The notes: generated by a model from the sequence alone, not told the origin. Counted from the first letter of the stretch, positions 26,291 through 34,831 are shown. The stretch is 64,000 nucleotides of DNA from Hydrogenophaga intermedia (GCF_023715105.1 NZ_JAMBNO010000015.1:1-64000); one strand, 5' to 3'. A program made the numbers and translations.

Positions 26291-26418
26291 AGCCCGGTGT
26301 ATGTACACAGCAAGATTCGGCGGCTCATGACCCAGGTCGCCCGCTCAGATCTTGCCTCCGAAACCAACAAGATCAAGCATTTGCTTGTCAATGAGGCCCT
26401 CGGGAACAAGGGCCTTAT
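26291..26418 (+). repeat. Second, diverged copy of the initiator tRNA-Met 3' half plus terminator
   Basis: This matches 11604-11735 closely: TACACAGCAAGA, CTCATGACCCAGGTCGC, GATCTTGCCTCCG, ACCAACAAGATCAAGCA, TTGCTTGTCAATGAGGCCCT. The tRNA part (26323-26366) has a mutated T arm and acceptor strand, so it is more decayed than the first copy. The terminator-like hairpin is retained (26393-26417) but imperfect. Both copies have the same orientation and bracket the sulfonate module. Confidence 0.7.
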
Positions 26419-26549
26419 TTGGTCTGTGTCGGACCCCAGCCCTGACACGCTCTTGCGCAATTAAGCGAAAGGCAGCGCAACTTGCCTGGCGCGCGAACAG
26501 CGCCTGGGCTGCAGCATCGGCGCCCAGGCATCTGTTCCAGGGGTCAGCC

Positions 26550-26867
26550 ATGTCAGACAGCGCAACAAGCACCGAATCCGGCGGCGACGGCCATGGGCCT
26601 TTCCGCTGTCCGGACGCCGATGCAGGGCTTTGGGCGAGGGGGCCCACAAGCGGCCTCACCGCCAAGGTCGTGGCGTTCATCGAACTGGTCCTCACACTGG
26701 TGTTTCTGCCCGTTGCGGCCGCAGGGATCGTCGGGCTCGCCGCCTGTGGCCTGGGCCTGGCCGAACCATCGGTCTTCTTTCGGGTCTGGCTGTTGCTGAG
26801 CGTGTGCGCGGCCCCGCTCGCGGGCGCCCTGCATCACAGGCTGGCGCCCTTGTTCCAGCTGTGCTGA
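26550..26867 (+). CDS. Small hypothetical membrane protein
   Basis: 105 residues from the ATG at 26550. The first 35 residues are polar and Gly/Asp-rich. Two hydrophobic segments follow (about 40-66 and 74-95). No family is recognised and no ribosome binding site is obvious (GGGGTCAGCC before the ATG). It lies 27 bp from the stop of the convergent AraC gene. Codon use fits a real gene, but function is unknown. Confidence 0.5.
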   Translation: MSDSATSTESGGDGHGPFRCPDADAGLWARGPTSGLTAKVVAFIELVLTLVFLPVAAAGIVGLAACGLGLAEPSVFFRVWLLLSVCAAPLAGALHHRLAPLFQLC

Positions 26868-26894
26868 ATCCGCGGCAATGCCGCGAGCGTGCGG

Positions 26895-27848
26895 TCAAGG
26901 GTGGTGCCGCGACAGCTGCTGACGAAAAGCACTGGGACTCACGCCCACCGCTTTGCGGAACGCGGTCGCGAAGTGGCTCGCGCTGTTGAAGCCGGTATCG
27001 AAGGCCACATCGCCGATGGAGACGGACTCGTTGGCGAGCAGGCGTTGCGCGGTCTCGATCCGCTTGGCGATGAGCCACTGGTAAGGCGTGGTTCCGACAC
27101 TTTCCTTGAACGCCCGGCAGAAATGGTATGGCGACAGCCCGGCCTGACTCGCCAACCGCTCCAGGGTGATGTCCTCCGTCAGGTGGGCCTGCATGTAGTC
27201 GGTGCAGACGGACAGTTTGTGGGGTGACAGGCGGCCAGCACCCGACCGCGAGGCCGTCGCGAACCGTTTGGCTGCACTCGAATGGCGGCACACGAGTGCG
27301 ACCGCCACCTTGAGCATCAACGTCTCCAGCCGTACACGATGCAGCGCCTGGGGTGAGCGCATCTCGCGCAGGATGTGATTTCCCAACAAGGCCATGCCGG
27401 GGTCGGTGGCGCAGTGCGGGTCGAGCAACTCGATCTCGCTCGATCCGCCGTGACACGCGTCGTCCATCACCCTTGCCACGAAACGGCGCGACACGTAGAG
27501 GTGCAGCAGACTGAAGCTGCCCATGTGGTGCGCCCAGGGTTTGACGCCGGCCTGCATGATCTGCACAGCGCCCGCACGAACAGGGCCACGAACGACCGTC
27601 GCGGCGCCCTTGCGTGCTTCGACCTCGAAATCGTTCTGTGCGATCGAGATCACGTGCCAGTGCGGATCGGGCTCGGCCGTCACTTCGTGCGAGCCGCCGC
27701 GGGGCTGGTGCCACAGCGCCGCGCCGAACCCGTCTTGCTCCGTGCCTTCCCACGCAAAGGCGGGCTGCATCTGCCAGCCGTGGCGCATGTTGGCCAGGAT
27801 CGGGCTGGCCTTGCTGCCGACAGTGAATTCCATTCGGGACTCGATCAT
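26895..27848 (-). CDS. AraC-family transcriptional regulator
   Basis: 317 residues from the ATG at 27848, chosen for GGAG six bases upstream; the frame continues upstream without family similarity. The C-terminal 100 residues contain two AraC helix-turn-helices (TLERLASQAGLSPYHFCRAF; SIGDVAFDTGFNSASHFATA). The N-terminal part is a cupin-like sensing domain (PDPHWHVISIAQ). It is divergent from a small secreted or membrane protein gene (198-bp gap), its most likely target. The inducer is unknown. Confidence 0.88.
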   Translation of the reverse strand: MIESRMEFTVGSKASPILANMRHGWQMQPAFAWEGTEQDGFGAALWHQPRGGSHEVTAEPDPHWHVISIAQNDFEVEARKGAATVVRGPVRAGAVQIMQAGVKPWAHHMGSFSLLHLYVSRRFVARVMDDACHGGSSEIELLDPHCATDPGMALLGNHILREMRSPQALHRVRLETLMLKVAVALVCRHSSAAKRFATASRSGAGRLSPHKLSVCTDYMQAHLTEDITLERLASQAGLSPYHFCRAFKESVGTTPYQWLIAKRIETAQRLLANESVSIGDVAFDTGFNSASHFATAFRKAVGVSPSAFRQQLSRHHP

Positions 27849-28046
27849 CGCGGTCTCCGATCGAAAGGTGTGCGCAATGCTAGGCCTCGCAGCCGTCACA
27901 AGCAATGCTGATTTCGGCCGTCGTTTCAAGAACCGCAATTTTTCGCAAGCGCTGCCGCGCCCACGGTCGAACAATTCCTCCCGATCCACGTGGGATGGCC
28001 CCGCACCAGGGTGGTGCCCGCATCAACCATCGACCAGAGGTTCCCG

Positions 28047-28418
28047 ATGACACGTTTCCAACACTTCGCAGGCGCCGCCGAGCGCACCTTCGCCTTCATT
28101 GGATTGGCGCTGTCGACGGCCATCGTGGCGGGCCTTCTGGCCGACGTGCGCTCGTTCGACCGGACATCGGGCGGTGAGACGCCGCCCTACACCGACTACC
28201 GGGGAACGCCCATGGAATGGTCGGTGCTCGACACCACCGCAGCGGGCATGGTGGCCCGCGGCCATGTGGTCGACGTCCTCGTTGACTGCACCAGCGGGAT
28301 GATGACGTTTCAGGCCGCCGGGATCACCGTACCGTTTCGCGTCTTTTCCGAACGGGCTCTGGCGATCCACAAGCCGCGCGAGGCATGCCGCGCGCGTGGC
28401 TTCGTGCCCGCCTTCTAG
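28047..28418 (+). CDS. Hypothetical small membrane-anchored protein
   Basis: 123 residues. GAGG precedes the ATG at 28047 by six bases. One hydrophobic helix (about 12-32) is followed by a soluble domain that contains two cysteines (VDCTSGM and EACRARG), possibly a periplasmic disulfide. No family is recognised. It is transcribed divergently from the AraC regulator, so regulation by it is plausible. Confidence 0.6.
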   Translation: MTRFQHFAGAAERTFAFIGLALSTAIVAGLLADVRSFDRTSGGETPPYTDYRGTPMEWSVLDTTAAGMVARGHVVDVLVDCTSGMMTFQAAGITVPFRVFSERALAIHKPREACRARGFVPAF

Positions 28419-28454
28419 CGTGCTCTGCCGCGATCCGCTGGCCGTCCACGTGGA

Positions 28455-29426
28455 TCAGGGCGCAGCCCGCTCGCGCGCGAAGCGAACCAGCGTCGCGCCG
28501 GGCACCGCGTGTGCCAGCGACGGCATGACCAGCCAGCAACGATCGTAGGGTGTGAGCACCGGTTCATCGCCCGACCAACCGATCAGCGTGCCTGCCTGCT
28601 CGACCACCTCGCCGCAGCGCCAGGGTGCGGCGAATCGGGGCGCTGCCCCGGGCGCGACCGTCACCGCGTGCGTGACGTCGAGCAGCGGAGTGGCATCGGT
28701 GATCTCCTCCTGCCACCACGACGTTGGCAGATCGGACCGATCGAGCGTGCCCGCGTGGACGAGAAAGCGCGCCAGTGCATCGCGGGCCACGTCGACCGCG
28801 CTTTGCGCGCCGTGGTAGCCGCATTCGAGCAGCAAGGCGAAGGCATCGGTTGCCATCGGGTTGCCGTAGCGGCCATGGTCGCGCATCCGCACCCCGGCGC
28901 GGTGCCCCTGATCGGCCACGCAGAGCGCAGACAGACCCAGCGCGCGCGCCTGCTCGGCCTGATGCGGCAGTGGCCCGACCAACGCCAGCGGCGGGCCGGG
29001 TTCGTGCATGGAATGCAGGTCGAGCAGCCAGTCGCTGGCTTCCACGTGCGGCAGCAGTTCGAGCACACGCCGGTGCTCGACACCCTGCGCCGGGACATCA
29101 CGGCGCCACGGCAATTCGCCCCACAGGCGGTTCATGTCGGTGTGCACATAGCGTGAGGCGTGGGGATCGCCCGGATCAAACCGGTCGAAGGCGTCCAGGT
29201 TGGCGAAGGCCAGACTGAGCGTTCCACGTCGCGGGCGTACACCGGTGGCGAGCAGATCGCGCAGTGCCCAGGCGCCGCAGAGCTCGTTGCCGTGAATCAG
29301 TGCCGTCAACAGCACGTGGCGGCCTGGCGCGGTGGCGGTGAAGCGCCACACGCCGGCGGTGCCCGTGTTGCCCGTGCGCCAGGGCCCGAGGTCCGGGGGC
29401 TCGATCTCGAAAACCGCGGGCTTCAC
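28455..29426 (-). CDS. Succinylglutamate desuccinylase/aspartoacylase-family (AstE/AspA) amidohydrolase
   Basis: 323 residues of the M14-like zinc deacylase family. The zinc ligands are His45 and Glu48 in HGNELCG and His138 in LLDLHSMH. An Arg/Asn pair that may bind carboxylate is in DMNRLWGE. Such enzymes remove N-acyl groups from amino acids. The ATG overlaps the stop of an upstream TctC binding-protein gene (ATGA, 29423-29426), suggesting that the enzyme acts on the compound that protein binds. A direct link to arginine catabolism is unlikely, as no other ast gene is nearby. Confidence 0.82.
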   Translation of the reverse strand: MKPAVFEIEPPDLGPWRTGNTGTAGVWRFTATAPGRHVLLTALIHGNELCGAWALRDLLATGVRPRRGTLSLAFANLDAFDRFDPGDPHASRYVHTDMNRLWGELPWRRDVPAQGVEHRRVLELLPHVEASDWLLDLHSMHEPGPPLALVGPLPHQAEQARALGLSALCVADQGHRAGVRMRDHGRYGNPMATDAFALLLECGYHGAQSAVDVARDALARFLVHAGTLDRSDLPTSWWQEEITDATPLLDVTHAVTVAPGAAPRFAAPWRCGEVVEQAGTLIGWSGDEPVLTPYDRCWLVMPSLAHAVPGATLVRFARERAAP

Positions 29427-30412
29427 AGTCGGATGTTGGCCTGTTGCACGATGCGGCGGTACTTCTCGATCTCCGTCGCCTGGAAGCTGGCCAGTGCGGT
29501 GCTGCCGTCCGCGATGGTGGAGCCGGACGCCACGAGCTTGCGCACCAGCTCCGGCGCCTTCAGCGATTCGAGCAGCGCGGCCTGCAGCCGCTGACCAACC
29601 GCCGCGGGCATTCCGGCCGGGCCCCAGAGCCCGAACCAGGTGCCGATGTCCACGTTGCGCAATTGGGGCGCCTCCGAGAGAGCGGGAATGTCGGGTGTGA
29701 CGGCGGAGCGCTGTCGCTCGGTGACCCCAAGCGCGAACACCTTGCCGGCAGCGATGTGTGGCAGTGCACTGGACAGCACGAACACGCCGTACTCGAGTTG
29801 CCCGCCCATCAGGTCGGTGGCAAGCGGCCCCACGCCCCGGTAGGGGATGTGCACGATGAAAAGGCCCGCGGACTGCTTGACCATCTCGCCCGCCAGGTTC
29901 AATGCCGTGCCCACGCCCGAGGAGCCGTAGCTGTACTTGCCCGGTGCTTGTTTGACCTTGGCAATGAACGACGGCACATCGCGTGTGCCGGTGTGCGAAC
30001 CCGCCACCAGCACCATGGGCTGCGAGGCCACCAGCCCGATGGGCGTGAACTGCTTGAGCGGGTCGTAGCGCAGGGCGGGGTTCACGAGGCCGGCGATGGC
30101 CATTTCGTTGTTGCTGCCCAGCAGCAAGGTGTGGCCGTCGGCCTGTACCTGCGCCACGCGCTGTGCGCCCAGAGCACCCCCGGCGCCACCCACGTTCTCG
30201 ATCACCACCGGCTGGCCCAGCACGCGGGCGAGTTGTTCGCCCAGCACGCGCGCGGTCAGGTCGGTGCTGCCGCCGGGGGGGTAGCCGACCACCAGCGTGA
30301 TGGGCCGGCTCGGGAACGTGCTGCCCTGCGCCAGCAGCGGCGAGCAGGTGCTGGCGGCTGCAGCACCCGCGGCCAGCAGGACGACACGACGACGGACGTT
30401 GACGGATTGCAT
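29423..30412 (-). CDS. Tripartite tricarboxylate transporter (TctC/Bug) solute-binding protein
   Basis: 329 residues from the ATG at 30412. The signal peptide has a twin-arginine-like start (NVRRRVVLLAAGAAAAS). The Bug fold is shown by PSRPITLVVGYPPGGSTDLTAR, VENVGGAGGALGAQRV, HIPYRGVGPLATDLMGGQLE and WFGLWGPAGMP. No TctA or TctB permease gene is adjacent, as is common in this bacterial group. It is coupled to the AstE-like gene and lies 105 bp after the LysR gene, forming a LysR-TctC-deacylase unit. Confidence 0.92.
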   Translation of the reverse strand: MQSVNVRRRVVLLAAGAAAASTCSPLLAQGSTFPSRPITLVVGYPPGGSTDLTARVLGEQLARVLGQPVVIENVGGAGGALGAQRVAQVQADGHTLLLGSNNEMAIAGLVNPALRYDPLKQFTPIGLVASQPMVLVAGSHTGTRDVPSFIAKVKQAPGKYSYGSSGVGTALNLAGEMVKQSAGLFIVHIPYRGVGPLATDLMGGQLEYGVFVLSSALPHIAAGKVFALGVTERQRSAVTPDIPALSEAPQLRNVDIGTWFGLWGPAGMPAAVGQRLQAALLESLKAPELVRKLVASGSTIADGSTALASFQATEIEKYRRIVQQANIRL

Positions 30413-30517
30413 GGGGTTCTCCTGGACGGCTTCAAGCGAGCCGATGGAGCCGGACTCTAGGCGGCACATGCATGCCGTCGGTGCCGATCCGGCACCGAGC
30501 GGTGCCAATGACTGACA

Positions 30518-31408
30518 TCACCGGTTGCTCATGTCCCAGGCCGCTTCGATCAGCCCCGACTGGCGTGCGCGGTGCCGGTAAAGGCGCACCTCGAAGTGGA
30601 TCTGATCCCCACGACCACCGAGTACCTTGAGCAGACCGGCCTTGACCGCCGCCGACGCCAGCGAATGGGGAAGCCATGCCATGCCGAGCCCTTTGATGGC
30701 CAGCTCCAGCACGGCATCGGCCGAATCGCACAGGATGGCCGGCGGCGGCTGCTGCCCGGGCCGGGTCGCGCCAAGGTGGTCGTTCAGCAGCCGCCCGAGC
30801 GTGAGCGAGGGCGCATAGCCGATCCACTCCGGGTCGAAGAGGCTGTGGCGCACGCGCCCGGCCGCGTCCACGCGGGCGACCGGCATGAGCCGGTCGTTGG
30901 CCAGCGTGACGTGGCGAAAGCGCTGACCCGTCAGCGGGTTCGACAGCGCGGGGTGTTCGTAGCAGATGAGGAAGTCCACCTCGCCGCGCTCGAAGGCGGC
31001 GGAGATCTCTGCCATCGCGCGGGTGTGGATCTGCACGCGCGCGCCGCGGATCGTGCTGCGCAGGCGGCCCAGCCAGTCCGCCACCAGCGTGCGGGCCAGG
31101 GTGCGGCCAGTGCCGATGCGCAGAAGACCCGCACCCTCCTGGTCCGTGCCGTGCAGATCGCGCCACCCCTGGCGCAGGTGCAGCAAGCCCTCCAGCAGCG
31201 GCGAGGATTGCTCCAGCAGTTCGCGGCCCTGCGCGGTCAGGCGAACGGGTGGTCGGCCCCGTGTGACCAGGGGCAGACCCGCCCAATCCTCCAGCGCGCG
31301 GATGCGGCGACCGAACGCCGGGTGGGTGACATGCCGCTCCTCGGCGGCCTTGACGAAGCTGCCGCAGCGAGCCAGTGCGGCCAGGTCTTCCAGCAGTTTC
31401 AGATCCAT
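30518..31408 (-). CDS. LysR-family transcriptional regulator
   Basis: 296 residues, start MDLKLLEDLAALARCGSFVKAAEERHVTHPAFGRRIRALEDW with a normal winged helix-turn-helix. The ligand-binding domain follows (about 92-290). It is co-directional with the tctC and AstE-like genes downstream and probably controls them. The IS481-type insertion begins 70 bp upstream of its start, so its promoter region may have been shortened. Confidence 0.88.
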   Translation of the reverse strand: MDLKLLEDLAALARCGSFVKAAEERHVTHPAFGRRIRALEDWAGLPLVTRGRPPVRLTAQGRELLEQSSPLLEGLLHLRQGWRDLHGTDQEGAGLLRIGTGRTLARTLVADWLGRLRSTIRGARVQIHTRAMAEISAAFERGEVDFLICYEHPALSNPLTGQRFRHVTLANDRLMPVARVDAAGRVRHSLFDPEWIGYAPSLTLGRLLNDHLGATRPGQQPPPAILCDSADAVLELAIKGLGMAWLPHSLASAAVKAGLLKVLGGRGDQIHFEVRLYRHRARQSGLIEAAWDMSNR

Positions 31409-31474
31409 GCGTGTTCGCCCCTGATGACCCTGCGTGTGTCGACCTGCGAATGTGCCCTGTGCCCGGCCGCAGGG

Positions 31475-32413
31475 CTAGGTGTTGAGTTGCAATAGGTTAT
31501 TCCCACCGAGGCGGGAAGCCGGAGGGCGATGACCGAGGGCCGAATGAGGCCTGCGGGTGTTGTAGTAGCTCAAGAAGGATGGAAGCCAGGCGGTGCGCTC
31601 TGAGCTGTGCTGCCACGTTCTGCCGTAGGCCCATTCGCGCAGGCAGGTCTGGATGAATCGCTCGGCCTTGCCGTTGGTCTGCGGTCGGTAGGGCTGAGTG
31701 AAGCAGTGCTTGATACCCAGGGCCTGGCAGGTCTTGGCGAACAGGCGCGAGCGGTAGGCCGAGCCGTTGTCGGTCAGCAAGCGCTCGATGCGCACGCCCA
31801 GCGCCGCGTAGTGAGCGACGGCGGCTTGCAGGAAGTCCACCGCCGAGGCCTTGCGCTCATCGGCATGCATCTGCACGAAGCCCACCCGGCTGTGGTCATC
31901 AATGGCCACGTGGGCGAACTCCCAGCCTGCGCCATCGACCGAGTCGCGGCGGTTGCCGGTGACGCGGTGGCTGGGGCGCTCGATGCGCCCGAGCTTCTTG
32001 GTGTCCATGTGCAGCATGGCCCCGGGCGTGTCGTGTTCGTAGCGAACCACGGGCACAGCTGGCTGCAACGCTTTCAGGCTGGAGAGGCCCAGCCTGGCCA
32101 GCCAGCGGCTGATGGTGGCCACGCTGCGCCCGACCACAGCGGCGATGCGGTGCATGGGCATGCGGCTGCGTCGCAGCTGCTCGATGCGCTGGCCCAGCGC
32201 CTCATCGATGGTGCTGCGCGTCTTGGCAGGCCGGGAGCTGCTGTCCATGAGGGCATCGAGTCCGCCAGCTTCGAAACGACGGCGCCACTTGCGGGCAGTC
32301 CGAACGCTGATGCCTGCGGCCTCGGCCGCTGGCATCAGCCCCATGACGGCGATGCGCTCGATGAGCAATTTGCGTCCTTCAAACGTCAATCTGGCATTCT
32401 TGTGGCTGTTCAT
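31475..32413 (-). CDS. IS481-family DDE transposase
   Basis: 312 residues from the ATG at 32413 (MNSHKNARLTFEGR). The N-terminal helix-turn-helix (AEAAGISVRTARKWRRRFEA) precedes the rve core: LHMDTKKLGRI (first Asp), LLTDNGSAYRS (second Asp) and NGKAERFIQTCLREWAY (Glu), ending RRPHSALGHRPPASRL. It is intact. The last codon and stop extend into the CTAG flank, so the stop depends on the target site. Confidence 0.94.
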   Translation of the reverse strand: MNSHKNARLTFEGRKLLIERIAVMGLMPAAEAAGISVRTARKWRRRFEAGGLDALMDSSSRPAKTRSTIDEALGQRIEQLRRSRMPMHRIAAVVGRSVATISRWLARLGLSSLKALQPAVPVVRYEHDTPGAMLHMDTKKLGRIERPSHRVTGNRRDSVDGAGWEFAHVAIDDHSRVGFVQMHADERKASAVDFLQAAVAHYAALGVRIERLLTDNGSAYRSRLFAKTCQALGIKHCFTQPYRPQTNGKAERFIQTCLREWAYGRTWQHSSERTAWLPSFLSYYNTRRPHSALGHRPPASRLGGNNLLQLNT

Positions 32414-32504
32414 CCGACGGGTTTCCTCTGTGAGTGCTGAAGCGTGGTAACTCCAGTCTCCCAGATGCCGTCGGGTGAACAACCTATTGCAACATCACAG
32501 CTAG
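31475..32504 (-). mobile_element. IS481-family insertion sequence in a CTAG site
   Basis: Element 31479-32500 (1022 bp) has ends sharing GTTGCAATAGGTT(A/G)TTC and is flanked by CTAG on both sides (31475-31478, 32501-32504). CTAG is the known preferred target of IS481-type elements. The right-hand CTAG supplies the TAG stop of the PQQ sugar dehydrogenase gene, and the left-hand copy supplies the TAG stop of the transposase itself. Confidence 0.92.
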
Positions 32505-33616
32505 GGCGATGCCGGCAGCACGCGCAGCACGCGGCCATCGGCGCTGTCGGTGAGCAGGTAGAGCGCGCCTTGCGGGCCGACGCGCACGTCGCGGATGCGT
32601 TCGCCCAGTTCCGTGAACAGCACGTCCTGCGGCCCCGGTGTGTCGACCGCCATGGGCACGCGGCGCACGCTGCGCTCCTTCAGGGCCGCCACGAACAGGC
32701 TGCCACGCCACGCCGGGAACAGTGCGGCGTCGTACCACGCCAGCCCGGCCGGCGCGATCGACGGGGTCCATTCCAGCAGCGGCGGCTCGATGCCGGGCAG
32801 GCTGCGGTAGGGCGTGATGCGTGCGTAGGTGTAGTCGATGCCGCCGGTGGTGATCGGCCAGCCGTAGTTGGCACCGGGCCGGATGCGGTTGAGCTCGTCG
32901 CCCCCGCGCGCGCCGTGTTCGTGGGCGTAGGGCACGCCGTTGACCACCACCAGCCCCTGCGGGTTGCGGTGTCCAGAGCTGAAGATCTCGGGCCGTGCAT
33001 CGGCGCGTCCGACGAAGGGGTTGTCGGCGGGCACGCGGCCATCGGGGTGGATGCGCAGCAGCTTGCCCAGATGCGTGTTCAGGCGCTGCGCGTCCGTGCG
33101 GTCGAGGTTGCCGTCACCCATGCCGATGAGGACGGTGCCGTCCGGCAGCCAGGCCATGCGGCCGCCGAAATGCTGCGTGTCGCGCTTGGCGGGTTGCGAG
33201 GTGAACACGGGTTGCACGCCTTGCAATTGCCGACCATCGAAGCGCGCGCGCACCACGCGCAGGTGGTTCGCCTCCGGGGTGCCGTGCGCGAAGGACAGGA
33301 GCACCTCGCCGCTCGTGCTGAAGGACGGGTCCGCCACCACGTCGAACAACCCGGCCTGCCCGCGCGCCAGCACGGCGGGCACACCGGCCACGGGTTCGGC
33401 ACGCAGCTCGAGCCGTCCGCCGGGGCCGGGCTCGATGACGCGCAGGCGCCCCGGGCGCTCGGTCACCAGCAGGCGGCCATCGGGCAGGAACGCCAGCGAC
33501 CAGGGGTGCTCGAGCCCGCTGGCCACGGTCTCGACGCGATAGCCCGCGGCGTGTGCCGAGGTCAGGCTGGCGAGCACAATGGCGATCAGGGCAGCAAGGA
33601 ATTTCTGACAGGCCAT
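32501..33616 (-). CDS. PQQ-dependent sugar dehydrogenase (soluble GDH/YliI family)
   Basis: 371 residues from the ATG at 33616 with a signal peptide ending SAHA. The six-bladed GSDH propeller (PF07995) is shown by GLEHPWSLAFLPDGRLLVTERPG, GDGNLDRTDAQRLNTHLGK, GHRNPQGLVVVNG, and EHGARGGDELNRIRPGANYGWP, which carries PQQ-binding residues. The enzyme oxidises aldose sugars in the periplasm. No pqq synthesis genes are in the window, so cofactor supply is open (see the PqqU-like receptor). The IS481 element touches its stop codon but leaves the frame intact. Confidence 0.88.
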   Translation of the reverse strand: MACQKFLAALIAIVLASLTSAHAAGYRVETVASGLEHPWSLAFLPDGRLLVTERPGRLRVIEPGPGGRLELRAEPVAGVPAVLARGQAGLFDVVADPSFSTSGEVLLSFAHGTPEANHLRVVRARFDGRQLQGVQPVFTSQPAKRDTQHFGGRMAWLPDGTVLIGMGDGNLDRTDAQRLNTHLGKLLRIHPDGRVPADNPFVGRADARPEIFSSGHRNPQGLVVVNGVPYAHEHGARGGDELNRIRPGANYGWPITTGGIDYTYARITPYRSLPGIEPPLLEWTPSIAPAGLAWYDAALFPAWRGSLFVAALKERSVRRVPMAVDTPGPQDVLFTELGERIRDVRVGPQGALYLLTDSADGRVLRVLPASP

Positions 33617-33628
33617 CGGTTGATCAAC

Positions 33629-34114
33629 ATGAAACACGGTATCGCGAGCGATTCTGCACACCGTCGCTGGACATCACACCTCGTTGCGCTGCTGGCGGCC
33701 TGGCTGCTCGCCAGCGCCTGGGGCTCGGTGGCGCAGACGCAATGGAATCTGCAGGCCCTGGCCGGGCTCGGTGTGGACATTCCGTGGGCCGAGCGCGCGC
33801 GCACGACCTGGCAGGATCTGATCGGCTTCGCGCCGGTGTACGCAGGCATTCTGGCCGCTGGCTGGCTGCCCGCGCTGGCGGTGGGGAACTGGCTGGGCCG
33901 GCGCTGGCCCGCGGCCCGCAACGCGTGGCTGGCCGCGGCGGCCGGTGCGGGCATGGTGGCGGCGGTGCTCGCGGTCGACGCGGTGGCCCCGATGCCGTCG
34001 TTCATCGATGCCACCCGGCACCTGCCCGGCCTGCTGAGCATGGCCGCCGGGGCAGTGCTCGCCGGCTTCGCCTACGGCCGTCTCACGTCGCGCGCGCAGC
34101 GAAAGCCGATGTAG
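33629..34114 (+). CDS. Hypothetical four-helix membrane protein
   Basis: 161 residues from the ATG at 33629, only 12 bp from the divergent sugar dehydrogenase start. About four hydrophobic helices (22-42, 68-88, 101-122, 135-152). Family unknown. Its 3' end overlaps the end of the convergent SUMF1-domain gene by 43 bp. Confidence 0.6.
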   Translation: MKHGIASDSAHRRWTSHLVALLAAWLLASAWGSVAQTQWNLQALAGLGVDIPWAERARTTWQDLIGFAPVYAGILAAGWLPALAVGNWLGRRWPAARNAWLAAAAGAGMVAAVLAVDAVAPMPSFIDATRHLPGLLSMAAGAVLAGFAYGRLTSRAQRKPM

Positions 34115-34821
34115 ACCACCGCCGTGTCGGCCGGCTTGGTCTGCACGTGGCTGTCGCGCATCTGCTCGGCGCCGTACCACCAAGAGCCGCCGCGCGTGCG
34201 CTGCTCGCTGCCGGGGCCGCTGTCGACCCATTCCCACACGTTGGCGCCCATGTCGTGGAGGCCGTTGACGCCCATGGCCGACGCGCCCACGGGTGCGTGG
34301 CCGCGGCCGCGCGAGCTGATGGCGTTGCCCACGGTCGCCGTGGACCCGCAGTCGCCCAGGCAGTTGGCGCCCAGGGGCTGATCGCCGGTGGGGAAGCGGT
34401 AGGTCTTGCCGGTGACGAAACCGGGTGGGGGCGCGGTGCGCCGCTCGGTGTACGCGGCCTCGCCCCACTCGGCGTCGGTGGGCAGGCGCTTGCCCGCCCA
34501 GCGGCAGTAGGCCGCGGCCTCGGCATGGGTCACGTGCACAGCCGGTTCTTCGTCGCGGGCCAGGCTGCCGAAAGGCGCACGCCAGGTCCAGCCCTCGCGA
34601 CGTTGCCAGCCCCCTTCGTAGGTGCTGCCACCGCCGGCGCGCTCGGCGGCCGTCACCAGGCCGGTGGCGTCGACGAAGGCGCGGAATTGCGCCACGGTGA
34701 CCTCGGTGCGGTCAATCTCGAAGCGGCCGATCGGCTGCATGACAGCGGCCTGCGCGGCCGAGGCGGCCACCCACAGGGCCACAGCGATCCAGGGCGATGT
34801 GATCATTGGCATGGCGGACAT
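34072..34821 (-). CDS. Secreted SUMF1 (formylglycine-generating-enzyme-like) domain protein
   Basis: 249 residues with a signal peptide (to about residue 26, AAQAAV). Domain motifs are FEIDRTEVTVAQFRAFVDAT, EEPAVHVTHAEAAAYCRWAGKRLPTDAEWG, MGANVWEWVDS and RGGSWWYGAEQMRDS ... IGFRCARD. The two active-site cysteines of true FGE, expected in the RGGSWxC...YC region, are absent, so sulfatase activation is unlikely. It begins 10 bp after the gamma-glutamyltransferase stop and is probably the last gene of the dctPQM-tauE-ggt unit. The start could also be the ATG at 34812 or 34806. Confidence 0.78.
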   Translation of the reverse strand: MSAMPMITSPWIAVALWVAASAAQAAVMQPIGRFEIDRTEVTVAQFRAFVDATGLVTAAERAGGGSTYEGGWQRREGWTWRAPFGSLARDEEPAVHVTHAEAAAYCRWAGKRLPTDAEWGEAAYTERRTAPPPGFVTGKTYRFPTGDQPLGANCLGDCGSTATVGNAISSRGRGHAPVGASAMGVNGLHDMGANVWEWVDSGPGSEQRTRGGSWWYGAEQMRDSHVQTKPADTAVVYIGFRCARDVRRP

Positions 34822-34831
34822 TCTGCGGTCG

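Noticed and set aside
25708..26460. 250-residue minus-strand frame containing SEARSERATWVM
   Set aside because: It runs through the tRNA remnant, unassigned DNA and an IS gene; the similar peptide near 11.6 kb arises from antisense reading of the same tRNA piece.
34072..34821. True formylglycine-generating enzyme for sulfatase activation
   Set aside because: The two catalytic cysteines are missing and no sulfatase gene is nearby; it is listed only as a SUMF1-domain protein.
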